Source: Myxococcota bacterium
Lineage (GTDB): Bacteria; Myxococcota_A; UBA9160; SMWR01
Length of the DNA: 64,000 bases
NCBI GenBank assembly: GCA_039030075.1
Contig: JBCCEW010000004.1
Span: forward strand, 213,826 to 277,825
Reading direction: 5' to 3'
In this document: positions 33,906 to 43,164 of the stretch, one piece after another
How positions within the stretch are numbered: the stretch's first letter is position 1
How the letters are laid out: every line of letters begins with the position of its first letter
Made by a program: the position numbers and the translations under genes
Notes under the pieces: model-generated
What the model was told of the DNA's origin: nothing
Database searches by the model: none
The model's input: only the letters and a program-made list of their open reading frames with translations

Positions 33906-34880
33906 CTAGTGGAACAGGCCCCGCAGTCGGTGCCGGACGATCCACTCGCGGTAGAAGTCCGCGGCGTACGTCGCCTGGATCGGGCTCACGGTCACCGTGG
34001 TCCCGCCCAGCGCGTTGCCCTCGCTGCTCGGCCGAGTGTCTTCGGGGTAACCAGCAGCCGTGTAGGGAATCTCCACGCTGACGCCTGGCAGGCCGATGTT
34101 CGGCGGGATGCCGACGGCCTGGGCGATCGGGCTGTCGCCGATGTTCTCGTAGAACTGGAGCCCGATGTTCGAAGCGGTGCCGATGCGCGTCTGCTTGAAC
34201 GAGAAGTCGTGCGCGTCGGTGGTGTCGGGATCGACATCGGGAATGTTCACGTTGAGGCCGGTGCCGCGCGGCAAGCGGATCCCGTGGCGACCGTCGACCG
34301 CGGCGACGACCCGGAGCGCAATGGCCGCGATGAGCTCGGCCTCCGCGACCGTCTCGTCGTCGTTGTCGGCGCTGAAGGCGATCGCGGGAAGCCCCTTGTT
34401 GAGGGCCGTCACCGTGGCGCCCACGGTGCCGGAGTGGGGCGTGACCAGGCCGAGGTTGTTGCCTTCGTTCGGACCCGACAGCACCAGATCAGGCGGTCCG
34501 CCGAAGACCTGGGGCGCCAGCACGTCGATGCCGTAGAGCACCGCCGCCGCCGGCGATCCATCGGCGTAGAACTGCTGACCCGCGATGGTCGTCGGCCCGA
34601 TCCCGAATGAACCCGCCGGCAGGAGACCTCCCTCGGACGGTTCACTGGTCGGGGGAATCGGCTGCAGGAAGGCGATCTGCCCGCTCGTTCCGCTCTGGCC
34701 CACATAGGGCGCCGCCATGATGACATTGTGGCCCGCGTCGACCAGGGCCCGGTAGAGCGCCTGGATGTTCTCCGTCTCGAACCCGTCGTCGTTGGTCAAC
34801 AAGATGTCGAGAGCCTGTGCCGAGAACGATCCGAGACTCAGTAGAAGTCCCGTCACTACTGCGATGCATCGAGAACGCAT
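33906..34880 (-). CDS. Secreted SurE-like 5'/3'-nucleotidase
   Basis: 324 aa. The start ATG at 34880 has GGGAGA 7 nt upstream. It gives a clean Sec signal peptide ending near FSAQA-LD. The mature protein opens with the SurE metal-binding motif DILLTNDDGFETENI, and SGPNEGNNLG and HSGTVGAT match the further SurE active-site motifs. SurE normally is a cytosolic nucleotide phosphatase of about 250 aa. This one is exported and longer, with extra residues between the motifs and at the C-terminus, so it probably scavenges phosphate or nucleotides in the periplasm. Confidence 0.83.
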   Translation of the reverse strand: MRSRCIAVVTGLLLSLGSFSAQALDILLTNDDGFETENIQALYRALVDAGHNVIMAAPYVGQSGTSGQIAFLQPIPPTSEPSEGGLLPAGSFGIGPTTIAGQQFYADGSPAAAVLYGIDVLAPQVFGGPPDLVLSGPNEGNNLGLVTPHSGTVGATVTALNKGLPAIAFSADNDDETVAEAELIAAIALRVVAAVDGRHGIRLPRGTGLNVNIPDVDPDTTDAHDFSFKQTRIGTASNIGLQFYENIGDSPIAQAVGIPPNIGLPGVSVEIPYTAAGYPEDTRPSSEGNALGGTTVTVSPIQATYAADFYREWIVRHRLRGLFH

Positions 34881-35181
34881 GAATGTCTCCCACGCCGGAC
34901 GGCGATGAGGATGGGGCGTCGGTGACCGCACCCTGCGGACCGACGCCCCAGTCTATTCCGGGCGTGCATGCCCAAGGGCGTCAATCATCACCGTCGCGTG
35001 TCGGATCCGAAGCGGTCTCGAGCGTCGCGGCGCGCGCCGCTCGTCGGAGGACTTTCGTCAGAGCGGCTTGTCTAACCCGCGTTCTTTCCCCGGGGCCGCT
35101 CCCCTCCGACGATTCGCCGACGGGGCGGCGCGCTTCGATTCGGGGTATCCCTGTGCAGCGCGAACCGCCTCAGGAGATCCC
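34881..35181. other. 301-bp intergenic region, no supported gene
   Basis: It separates the divergent surE-like and LLM genes. I see neither a credible ORF nor a strong repeat. Promoters for both genes must be here but cannot be resolved by eye. Confidence 0.5.
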
Positions 35182-36153
35182 GTGAACACCGCCTCCCCGC
35201 TCGCGTCGGTCACACCGGCGCTGTCGATCCAGCCGATGAACTTCGCCGCCAAGGATCCGGGCGTCGGCGGCTGGCGCTTTCTCAAAGCCCAGGCCCGCGC
35301 CGCCGACAACGCTGGCGTCGACCGCCTCGTCGTTTCGGATCACGTGGTGCTGGGCGAGAACCTCGACGCCTACGGCGACCCGAAGCTCGGCGGGGTCGAA
35401 GGCGGACGTCAGCCGACGGGCCCCGACGGACACTGGCTCGATCCGCTGACGGTGCTCGCGACCTGGGCTGCGGTGACGCAACACACGCGCCTGATGACGG
35501 GCATCCTGATCGCCGGTTTGCGCCGCCCGGCAAACCTCGCGAAGCAGGCAGCCACCCTCGACGTGCTCTCCGAGGGCCGCCTCGACCTCGGTGTCGGCGT
35601 GGGCTGGCAGCGCGAGGAGTATCAGGCGAACGGGATCCCCTTCGAGAAGCGCGGCGCCCGCCTCGATCGCACGCTCGAGATCTGCCAGACCCTGTGGCGC
35701 GACGAACCGGCGGCGTTCGAGAGCGATGCGGTGAGCTTCGAGCGCATCCACTGCAACCCGAAGCCGCTCCAGGCCGGCGGTGTTCCGCTCTGGATCAGCG
35801 GCACGCTCAACAAGAACGTGCTCCGACGCATCGCGCGCTTCGGGAGCGGTTGGATTCCGTGGGGCCCCGATGCCATGAATCCGGCCGCCGGGCTGGCGCG
35901 CATTCGCGAGGAGATCGACGCGGCCGGTCGCTCCAGCGACGGCTTTCAGGTCACGAGCTACATCCCGGTCAAGAAGCGGGAAGACCGCAGCATCGACGTA
36001 GCGGCGACGATGGCCGCGGTGGCCCCGATGGTAGACGCGGGCATCACCGACCTCCGCATCCAACTGCCGATTCCCGAGGAAGAGCAGGCGGCCACCGACC
36101 TGCTCGCCCCCCTGGTCGAAGCCTTTCGCCCGGCCGCGGGCCGGACCGCCTGA
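35182..36153 (+). CDS. LLM-class oxidoreductase (probable F420-dependent subfamily)
   Basis: 323 aa. Motifs are ADNAGVDRLVVSDHVVLGE, TRLMTGILIAGLRRPANLAK, GRLDLGVGVGWQREEYQANG and VPLWISGTLNKNVLRRIARFG. The start is GTG at 35182 with CAGGAG upstream. It is followed 13 nt later by a SnoaL-like gene, forming a two-gene operon. It is the fourth LLM enzyme in 16 kb. Confidence 0.87.
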   Translation: MNTASPLASVTPALSIQPMNFAAKDPGVGGWRFLKAQARAADNAGVDRLVVSDHVVLGENLDAYGDPKLGGVEGGRQPTGPDGHWLDPLTVLATWAAVTQHTRLMTGILIAGLRRPANLAKQAATLDVLSEGRLDLGVGVGWQREEYQANGIPFEKRGARLDRTLEICQTLWRDEPAAFESDAVSFERIHCNPKPLQAGGVPLWISGTLNKNVLRRIARFGSGWIPWGPDAMNPAAGLARIREEIDAAGRSSDGFQVTSYIPVKKREDRSIDVAATMAAVAPMVDAGITDLRIQLPIPEEEQAATDLLAPLVEAFRPAAGRTA

Positions 36154-36166
36154 CGAGGAGCTCCCC

Positions 36167-36601
36167 ATGAGCGACGAACATCCCGCCCGCACGGCGGGCC
36201 TCTTGTCCCAGAAGCACGTCTCGGAAGGAAACCGCGACGCCTGGCTCGACCTCTTCGCCGAGGACGCCGTCGTGCAGGACCCGGTGGGCGTGTCGCCCCT
36301 GGACCCGACGGGAAAGGGACAGATCGGGAAGACGGGGATCACCGCCTTCTACGACAACGTGATCTCGAAGGGAAACGTCAGCTTCGACTACCCGCGCTCC
36401 TACGCCGCGGGCGACGAATGCGCGTTCATCGGCACCGTCTACAACACCCTGCCGGGCGGACAGGAGTTCGCGTCGGAAGGCGTGTTCGTCTACCGCGTGA
36501 ACGAGGCCGGCAAGATCGTGTCGCTGCGGGCGTTCTGGGAGTTCAAGCGCCCGGTACCCGACGGCGACATCCACCCGCCGGTGGGCCGGTCGCGCGACTA
36601 G
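36167..36601 (+). CDS. SnoaL/KSI-like NTF2-fold protein
   Basis: 144 aa. The cone-fold signature FAEDAVVQDPVG keeps the KSI-type Asp (D38). The Tyr of KSI is absent near residue 14 and the oxyanion Asp is replaced in VFVYRVNEAGKIVSLRAFW. It is therefore a KSI homologue with one of three catalytic residues, and is more likely a binding or different isomerase/hydratase function. GAGGAG precedes the ATG. Co-directional with the LLM gene 13 nt upstream. It differs from the 8.6 kb paralogue, which keeps Tyr and Asp. Confidence 0.82.
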   Translation: MSDEHPARTAGLLSQKHVSEGNRDAWLDLFAEDAVVQDPVGVSPLDPTGKGQIGKTGITAFYDNVISKGNVSFDYPRSYAAGDECAFIGTVYNTLPGGQEFASEGVFVYRVNEAGKIVSLRAFWEFKRPVPDGDIHPPVGRSRD

Positions 36602-36634
36602 CCCGCCGCTTCGACGCGAGCGGGCCGACCCGGC

Positions 36635-37819
36635 TCAGCCCGCGTTCTGGTAGTGCTCCATGAGGATCGCCGCGACTTCGGGACGCGCGAACTCTTCGGG
36701 AAGCGCTTTCCCCTCGGCGAGCATCTCGCGCACCTTCGTGCCCGAGAGCAGCACGAAGTCGCTCGAGTCGTGGTCGGGGGCGTCCTTCATCATCACCACC
36801 TTGCCGAGCTTCTTCGAGAAGGCGGTGTGGTCGGCCTTGAAGATCTCGATCTGCAGGGCGCCGGCCGGCACCTGGTCGAAGATCTCCTGGGCGTCGAAGG
36901 CGCCGTAGTAGTCGCCCACGCCCGCGTGGTCGCGGCCCACGATGAGATGGGTGCAGCCGCAGTTCTGGCGGAACACGGCGTGGAGCACGGCTTCGCGCGG
37001 CCCGGCGTAGAGCATGTCGAAGCCGTAGCCAGTCACCATCGCCGAGTTCTCGGGGAAGTAGAGCTCGACCATCTTGCGGATCGCGGCGTCGCGCACCGGC
37101 GCCGGAATATCGCCGGGCTTCAAGCGACCCAGCAGCATGTGGATCAGCACGCCGTCGGCCGACACCGCCTCCGAGGCCATCTTGCACAGCTCTTCGTGAG
37201 CGCGGTGCATCGGGTTGCGGGTCTGGAAGGCGACGACCTTCTCCCACCCGCGCTTCCCGATCTCGTCGCGGATCTCCACGGCGGTGCGGAAGGTGTCGGG
37301 GAACTCAGTGTCGAAATAGCTGTAGTCGAGCACCTCGACCGGACCCGAAACGAAGTGGGGACCATGGGAGAGGAAGGTCTCGACGCCCGGGTGGGATCCG
37401 TCGGTCGTGCCGAAGACCTGCTCGGTCATCGTCTGGAGCTGGGCCTCGTTCGCCGTGTCGATCGCCTCGACCGTCTGCACGGCCAGGATGGGATGTCCCT
37501 CGCGGTTGGGATCGCGCAGGGCGATCCGCGCGCCGACCTCGATCCCGGCGACGTCCTCGAGACGATTCACCACGGGTACCGGCCAGAAGAGCCCCCCGCT
37601 GGTCTTCATGTCCGACGCCACGGACACGGCGTCGGCGAGGCTCATGAAACCCTCGAGCGGGTTGAAGTAGCCGGCGCCCAGCATCACCAGGTTGGCGGCG
37701 GCGGCGGAGGTGACCACGCGGTCGGGAAGGCCGGCGGCCTCCTTCTCGAGGGCGCTCTTGCGGGCGGGGTCTGCGACGATGCGCGGGGCGAGCGTCGCCG
37801 AGCCGTAGGGGGCAATCAT
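36635..37819 (-). CDS. sat: Sulfate adenylyltransferase (ATP sulfurylase), single-chain type
   Basis: 394 aa. Converts sulfate and ATP to APS and pyrophosphate, or the reverse. The catalytic motif QTRNPMHRAHE is at about residues 199-209, and GRDHAGVGDYYG matches the second active-site motif. There is no C-terminal APS kinase domain, and the length fits the homo-oligomeric Sat of sulfate reducers and sulfur oxidisers rather than CysD/CysN. AGGAGATC precedes the ATG. It is isolated: no aprBA, cysC or transporter lies within the window. It could link with sulfite from Xsc only through enzymes encoded elsewhere. Confidence 0.93.
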   Translation of the reverse strand: MIAPYGSATLAPRIVADPARKSALEKEAAGLPDRVVTSAAAANLVMLGAGYFNPLEGFMSLADAVSVASDMKTSGGLFWPVPVVNRLEDVAGIEVGARIALRDPNREGHPILAVQTVEAIDTANEAQLQTMTEQVFGTTDGSHPGVETFLSHGPHFVSGPVEVLDYSYFDTEFPDTFRTAVEIRDEIGKRGWEKVVAFQTRNPMHRAHEELCKMASEAVSADGVLIHMLLGRLKPGDIPAPVRDAAIRKMVELYFPENSAMVTGYGFDMLYAGPREAVLHAVFRQNCGCTHLIVGRDHAGVGDYYGAFDAQEIFDQVPAGALQIEIFKADHTAFSKKLGKVVMMKDAPDHDSSDFVLLSGTKVREMLAEGKALPEEFARPEVAAILMEHYQNAG

Positions 37820-37999
37820 GGAGATCTCCTGCGTTGCGAGGGCGGCATTCTAGCGGGCGATTCCGACGGGACACCCGGTGGGTAGGGAGCGGCCCGCGCG
37901 CGTCGTCAGGGCCCCGGAACGACCCGGGAATCCGCCTCGGCCTGCTCGATCCTCGGCCGCGACCCGACCGATATCGATCGAGGCCGACCCGGACGATCC

Positions 38000-39499
38000 C
38001 TATCCGGCGAGACGTTCGGCGGGTGCGTCCGGCCCTTCGGCCAGGCGCGCCACCACGGCCGCGCGATCCGGGCCGCGAAGCACGTCGTCACGCGACTCCC
38101 GGCGCCCGTAGACCTCGAGCACCTTCGCGAACACGGCCGGGTTGCGCATCAGGTCCTGGGGCGACTCGAGCAGGTTGAAGATGCGCAGGAAGGTCCGGAG
38201 CACCCCGACGTCTTCGCGCAGCGCGGGCACGAAGCCCTCGCGCACGAGCGAACGCATGTAGCCCTTCGGGTCGACGCTGCCGTCGGGCCGATGCACCTGG
38301 TAGGGATCCTCGCCGCTGCGCAGGCGGGCCGCGACCTCGATCGCGTTGCGATCCTGGTTGCGCACCTCCTCGTACCAGGGCACGAGTTCGCGCTCGACCG
38401 CCGCGTCGAGCTCCAGGGCGAATGCCGCGCCGGCGTCCGGGTGGGCTTCCCAGGCGTCGGCGACCAGGAAGGCGTTGATCGCCGCGAAGGTGCAACCGCG
38501 GCCGACGATCGGGTTGGTGTGCAGGAGCGCGTCGCCGACCCACGCCATCCCCAGCGCGACCGGCGTTCCCTCCGACACCGGGAAGCGACGCCGGTTCTCG
38601 AGCTTCGCCATCGCGGAAACGTCACTCACCGGTACGGAGACGGCAGGGTCGACCCAGTCCCGCGTCGCGGGCAGCCACGCCGCCAGGGCGTCGAAGGAGC
38701 CGGGACGCACCAGCGTGCGGAGCTCCGGGTCGTCCGGGCTCGCGGCCAAGGTGATCGAGAAGACCCGATCGTCGCCGGGAAAGATCCCGTACTTCAGAAA
38801 GCCCAGGTCCGCCCCGATCGGACCCTCGAGCTTCGGCGCCTCGGCGCCCTCGCGCACCCGGTAGAAGCGCGACGCGTAGAAGATCCCGCAGGGTGAACGC
38901 TCGAGCTGCGGCGGCGTGATGCCCGCCGCTTCGAGCCAGGTCGCCGAACGACTGCGGCGTCCGGTCGCGTCGACGATCAGCGGCGCCTCGAGAGTCGCAC
39001 CGTCGTCGCACACGACTCCCGTCACGCGAGGCGGCACGCCCGCGTCGGCCCGGAGCTCCTGGACCGCCGCGCCGCGCCGCCATTCCAGGCCGGGAAGCGC
39101 GGCAGCGTAGCGGCGCAGACACCACTCGAAGGTGATGCGTCGACACGCGAGCAACACCAGCTCTTCGTCCTCGGGCACGGTCCCCGTGGCGTCGCCGAGC
39201 GAACCGGCGAGGTCCGAGAAGCGCATGCGCTCGGCTCCGTGCTCGAGGAGGGAGTCCAGCAGCGCGGGCACGTGCTCGGCCAACAGATTGTGGAGACGCG
39301 CGAGGAAGGCGTGCGAATGGCTGCGCTGTGGCGATCCGCGGCGATCCCAGGCGTCGAAGGCCGCGTCCGGGCTCTCGGGGAGCGGGCTTGCGTCACGCTC
39401 CAGCACGGTGACCCGGGCGCCACGCTGAGCGAGCGCTACCGCGGTGAGCATCCCGGCAACGCTGCCTCCCACCACGACGGCATCGCGCGCGTCGCTCAT
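38000..39499 (-). CDS. FAD-dependent monooxygenase/oxidoreductase
   Basis: 499 aa. The N-terminal FAD-binding AVVVGGSVAGMLTAVALA is followed by VTVLERD. The central IVDATGRRSRSATWLE is the second dinucleotide-contact motif. The C-terminal VALGMAWVGDALLHTNPIVG resembles the GD motif of geranylgeranyl-reductase and squalene-epoxidase-like flavoproteins. The ATG at 39499 overlaps the TGA of the TetR gene (ATGA) and has GGAG at about 9 nt; another ATG lies at 39514. Its co-expression with a TetR regulator suggests induction by its own substrate. Substrate unknown. Confidence 0.83.
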   Translation of the reverse strand: MSDARDAVVVGGSVAGMLTAVALAQRGARVTVLERDASPLPESPDAAFDAWDRRGSPQRSHSHAFLARLHNLLAEHVPALLDSLLEHGAERMRFSDLAGSLGDATGTVPEDEELVLLACRRITFEWCLRRYAAALPGLEWRRGAAVQELRADAGVPPRVTGVVCDDGATLEAPLIVDATGRRSRSATWLEAAGITPPQLERSPCGIFYASRFYRVREGAEAPKLEGPIGADLGFLKYGIFPGDDRVFSITLAASPDDPELRTLVRPGSFDALAAWLPATRDWVDPAVSVPVSDVSAMAKLENRRRFPVSEGTPVALGMAWVGDALLHTNPIVGRGCTFAAINAFLVADAWEAHPDAGAAFALELDAAVERELVPWYEEVRNQDRNAIEVAARLRSGEDPYQVHRPDGSVDPKGYMRSLVREGFVPALREDVGVLRTFLRIFNLLESPQDLMRNPAVFAKVLEVYGRRESRDDVLRGPDRAAVVARLAEGPDAPAERLAG

Positions 39500-40167
39500 G
39501 AGGGAGCGCTCCATTTGAGCCGCGGCTTTGGGGCGCGCAGCCCTTGCAGCCAGCTCGCGAGGAATCGCTCGCGAGCGGCGTCGGCCTCGGCATCGGATCG
39601 CGCGCAGAGGGCGGCCAAGCCCGTGAGGAAGGTCAGCGCACTCGTCTCCGGGTCGGCCTGCGCACGCAGCTCACCGCGGGCCTGCCCGGCGCGAACCCGC
39701 GCGGCCAACCAGGCGCCGAGTTCGGGTGGGCGGGATGCGCCCGGCGCGGCGGGAACGGACGGGGCGAGTTCGGCGAAGAACTGCTGGACGAGTGCAGGCA
39801 TCAGCGAGTTCTGGTCTAGCCAAACCTCACAGAGGCGCTCCGCCAGCATGCGATACTCCCGCGCGGCGGAACCGCGCGCGGTGGCGGATGACACCTCGGC
39901 TTCGGACGCCAGCGCGGACGCGAGCCGGCGACTCCACTCGGAGACGAGCGCCGCCTTCGAGGGGTAGTGGAGGAAGAAGGTGGCTCGCGCGACGTCGGCC
40001 TCTGCGCAGATGGTCTCTACGGTGAGAGAGGCGAAACCCCGGCGCGCGGACAGCCGAAGAGCTGCATCGAGAATCGCGTCGCGGGTGCGGGCCTTCTTGC
40101 GGCCGCGGCGGCCGTGCCCGGAATCCGGCTGGCCCTGCAAACGGGCCCCGGTGCTGGGTGATGCCAT
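39496..40167 (-). CDS. TetR-family transcriptional regulator
   Basis: 223 aa from the ATG at 40167; a GTG two codons earlier is possible. The helix-turn-helix includes TVETICAEADVARATFFLHYPSKAALV at about residues 45-75, with the rest a ligand-binding domain. It heads a two-gene operon with the FAD oxidoreductase and is divergent from the octahaem cytochrome gene. An imperfect inverted repeat between them could let it control both directions. Confidence 0.87.
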   Translation of the reverse strand: MASPSTGARLQGQPDSGHGRRGRKKARTRDAILDAALRLSARRGFASLTVETICAEADVARATFFLHYPSKAALVSEWSRRLASALASEAEVSSATARGSAAREYRMLAERLCEVWLDQNSLMPALVQQFFAELAPSVPAAPGASRPPELGAWLAARVRAGQARGELRAQADPETSALTFLTGLAALCARSDAEADAARERFLASWLQGLRAPKPRLKWSAPS

Positions 40168-40177
40168 TCGCACGACG

Positions 40178-40197
40178 CTAGTCCATTTTTAGACTGG
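40178..40197. promoter_or_regulatory. Candidate TetR operator between tetR and the cytochrome gene
   Basis: CTAGTC (40178-40183) and GACTGG (40192-40197) form an imperfect inverted repeat around an AT-rich centre. This is one of the few AT-rich spots in the window. It lies 11 nt upstream of the TetR ATG and 13 nt upstream of the cytochrome start. The role is inferred from position. Confidence 0.4.
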
Positions 40198-40210
40198 GAT
40201 CTATTTTTTG

Positions 40211-42568
40211 ATGTCTCGATCTCTCGAGTCTCTCGGAAAGACCTGCGCTGGAAGGCGTTTTTTATGGATCTCCGTCTACCTCGTGCTCACAGCGGGGTGC
40301 TGGGGCTGCTCCGAGACGGAGGCTCCGAGACCCGCGGGGGAGTCGACCCCCAGCGCTCGCACGTCCGCCGTGGAGATCCCCGAGACCGCCGCGTGGGTCG
40401 GGAGCGCGGTCTGTGCCGAGTGCCATGGCGCCGAGGCGGAGGCCTGGCGCGGGTCGGATCACGACCGGGCCATGCAGGAGCCCGACGCCGAGAGCGTGCT
40501 GGGCGACTTCGAGGACGCACGCTTCGAAGAAGCCGGCACGACCTGGAGCTTCGTCCGCTACCAGGGCAAGTACCTGATCAAGAGCGAGGGCCGCGAGAGC
40601 GGCGAGTACGAGGTGGCGTACACCTTCGGCGCCGACCCGCTGCAGCAGTACCTGATCGCCTTCCCGGACGGACGGCTCCAGGCGCTGCACGTCGCCTGGG
40701 ACACGCGCCCTGCCGCGGCCGGCGGCCAGCGCTGGTTCTCGCTCCACGATGCACCGCCGACGGTGGGGGATCCGCTGCACTGGCAGAGCGCCGCCGGGAA
40801 CTGGAACCTTCTCTGCGGCGACTGTCACTCGACGGGCTTTCGGAAGGGCTTCGATCTCGCCGAGCGGACCTACGCCTCCCACTGGGAAGAGGTCGACGTC
40901 GGCTGCGAGGCGTGCCACGGGGCCGGCGGTGCGCACGCGCGCTGGGCCGCCGGGGGCGCGGGCCGCGGGGGGCCGCAGCTTCGCGTGGACTATCCCGCGC
41001 CAACGCGCTGGGAGCGGGCCGATGGCGCGCCGATCGCCCACGCGGCGTCGGGTGCCGTTTCGCCGGACACCGAGATCGATACCTGCGCACCGTGCCACTC
41101 GCGCCGCACGCGGCTCGTCGACGCGGCGGGGCCGGAACAGGACTTCCTCGACGGCTATCGCCCGGCGCTGCTCGAGCCTGGCCTCTACCACGATGACGGA
41201 CAGATCGCCGACGAGGTCTTCGTCTGGGGCTCCTACGTGCAGAGCAAGATGTACGCCGCCGGTGTGCGTTGCAGTGACTGCCACGACCCGCACTCGACGG
41301 GTCTGCGCGCCGAGGGCAACGCCCTGTGCGGCAACTGTCATGACCCCGCGGTCTTCGACACGCGCGACCACCACCATCACGCGGGCGACACGCCGGCGTC
41401 GCAATGCACCGCCTGTCACATGCCGAGCCGCACCTACATGCAGATCGACGCACGCGGGGACCATCGCTTCTCGATCCCGCGGCCGGAGCAGAGCGCGGCA
41501 CTCGGAACGCCGTCGGCCTGCGATGGGTGTCACGCCGACGCGGCGCCGGGCTGGGCCGCCGAACAGCTCATCGCCTGGCGCAGCGGTGGCGAGGAGCGCA
41601 CCCACTTCGGGCGCCGCCTGGCCATGCGTCACCAGGAAGGGGCCGAAGCCGCCCGCGCGCTCGAAGCCCTGATCGACGACCGCTCGGCGCCGGCGATCGC
41701 CCGCGCCGCCGCCTTCGTCGGGCTCGCGACGCCCAGCCCCGAACGTGCCCGCGCTGCCGCGGCTTCGCCGGACGCCCTGGTGCGTCTCGCGGCAGCCAGC
41801 GCCAGCGATGCCCTGCCCGCGCTGGAGCGCGCCGCCGCGCTGGCCCCGCTGCTGAGCGACCCCCGCCACGCCGTACGCATCGAAGCGGCGCGCGCGCTCA
41901 TCGATGTCCCGGCGGAGCTCCTGACCCCGGACCAGCGCGCCGCGCGACGCCGCGAGATCGAGGCGTTCCGCGCGGCCCAGGACGCCCGCGCCGACGAGCC
42001 GGGCTCGCACGTCCAGCTCGCCTCGCTGCACCTGCGCGAGAACCGGGACGGCCCCGCAGCGGAGGCCGCCTTCCGCACGGCGCTGCGCGTTGGCCCCTAC
42101 TTCTTGCCGGCTTCGCTCGGGCTCGCCGACCTGCTCGGCCAGCTCGACCGCGACGACGAAGGTCGCGACGTGTTGGAGGCGGCGCTCGAGCGCGCGCCCG
42201 AGATCCCCGACCTGCACCTCGCCCTGGGCATGCTGCACGTGCGCCAGGGCCGGCAAGGGGACGCGTTGGCGGCGTTCGAGGCCGCGCGAGAGCAGGCGCC
42301 CCAGGATCCCCGGGTCCTGTACGTGCTCGCCGTCGCACTGCATTCCCAGGACCGCTCGGATGCCGCGCTGGACCTGCTGCGCGAGGGGCTCGAGGCGCAT
42401 CCGGACAACAGCGCGCTGCTGAGCACCCTCGCGACGATGGGCCGGGATCTCGGTGCCTACGAGGACGCGCTCGCCGCGGTCGACCGGCTGATCGCACTCC
42501 ACCCCGGCAATCCCCAGCTGGAGAGCCTGCGCGCCGACATCCAGAGCCGCGCCGAGGGCGCACCCTAG
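40211..42568 (+). CDS. Octahaem cytochrome c lipoprotein with TPR C-terminus
   Basis: 785 aa. The signal has a hydrophobic stretch ending VLTAGC, a lipobox. Eight CXXCH motifs begin at about residues 68, 202, 232, 292, 354, 373, 399 and 437 (for example CAECH, CGDCH, CEACH, CSDCH). An Ala-rich helical HEAT-like segment (~480-570) and several TPR units (~600-780, DGPAAEAAFRTALRVGPYF onward) follow. This matches a group of multihaem cytochromes with TPRs of unknown function. It probably moves electrons in the periplasm or at the outer membrane. The ATG at 40211 has no strong Shine-Dalgarno. Confidence 0.87.
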   Translation: MSRSLESLGKTCAGRRFLWISVYLVLTAGCWGCSETEAPRPAGESTPSARTSAVEIPETAAWVGSAVCAECHGAEAEAWRGSDHDRAMQEPDAESVLGDFEDARFEEAGTTWSFVRYQGKYLIKSEGRESGEYEVAYTFGADPLQQYLIAFPDGRLQALHVAWDTRPAAAGGQRWFSLHDAPPTVGDPLHWQSAAGNWNLLCGDCHSTGFRKGFDLAERTYASHWEEVDVGCEACHGAGGAHARWAAGGAGRGGPQLRVDYPAPTRWERADGAPIAHAASGAVSPDTEIDTCAPCHSRRTRLVDAAGPEQDFLDGYRPALLEPGLYHDDGQIADEVFVWGSYVQSKMYAAGVRCSDCHDPHSTGLRAEGNALCGNCHDPAVFDTRDHHHHAGDTPASQCTACHMPSRTYMQIDARGDHRFSIPRPEQSAALGTPSACDGCHADAAPGWAAEQLIAWRSGGEERTHFGRRLAMRHQEGAEAARALEALIDDRSAPAIARAAAFVGLATPSPERARAAAASPDALVRLAAASASDALPALERAAALAPLLSDPRHAVRIEAARALIDVPAELLTPDQRAARRREIEAFRAAQDARADEPGSHVQLASLHLRENRDGPAAEAAFRTALRVGPYFLPASLGLADLLGQLDRDDEGRDVLEAALERAPEIPDLHLALGMLHVRQGRQGDALAAFEAAREQAPQDPRVLYVLAVALHSQDRSDAALDLLREGLEAHPDNSALLSTLATMGRDLGAYEDALAAVDRLIALHPGNPQLESLRADIQSRAEGAP

Positions 42569-42690
42569 GCCCCGGCTCCACGGCCGAGACCGACCGCTCA
42601 GCGGCCGGTAACCCGTCGGCAACCGTCAAGCCAGCTGCTTGATTTGCCGATGGGTTCGGTTCGGACGGTCGAGGGGAGCGGTCGGGCGGA

Positions 42691-43164
42691 ATGACGCGGA
42701 GCAGGCAGCGGCCGAGGGCAGTCGTCGCGGCGTGGGGGCTCGCCCTGACGCTTTCGTGTGTTGGATGCAAGGCGGTGATCGCCAGCTCGGACAGCGCCTC
42801 GGGCGGGCTGAGCAGCGCGTCCCGCGTGAGCGAGATCCTGCTCGAAGCGGGCTCCTCGGCCTCCAGCTCCAGCAGCGGCGGACCGCGCGCGGTCGGACTC
42901 GAGCGGGACGTCCGCACCTTCACGGCCCTCTATCTCGAACACGGGGGCAGTCTCGACGCCTTCCGCCGCGAACTCGGTCGGCTCTGCGCAGAGCACGGCG
43001 TGCGTCACTGGGAACAGGATCCGGCGGTGCGACGCGGCGTCGAAGCCGGCCTCGCCCGCAGCGCCCTGACGCCGCCCCAGCGCGCGCGCTTTCGCAATCG
43101 CCTCTGGTCCGCGGCCCTGGTACGTCGGGGCATCGTGGCCGAGGGAGAGCGCCGGTGGCGTTGA
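42691..43164 (+). CDS. Small putative lipoprotein
   Basis: 157 aa. The N-terminal hydrophobic segment ends in the lipobox LSCVGC. The mature part begins with a Ser-rich region (SSASSSSSGG). It continues as an alpha-helical domain with basic Arg/Ala-rich helices (TPPQRARFRNRLWSAALVRRG). Its end overlaps the start of the DUF4105-like gene by 10 nt, so the two are translated together. I do not know a function; a periplasmic partner of the downstream protein is the natural guess. Confidence 0.65.
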   Translation: MTRSRQRPRAVVAAWGLALTLSCVGCKAVIASSDSASGGLSSASRVSEILLEAGSSASSSSSGGPRAVGLERDVRTFTALYLEHGGSLDAFRRELGRLCAEHGVRHWEQDPAVRRGVEAGLARSALTPPQRARFRNRLWSAALVRRGIVAEGERRWR

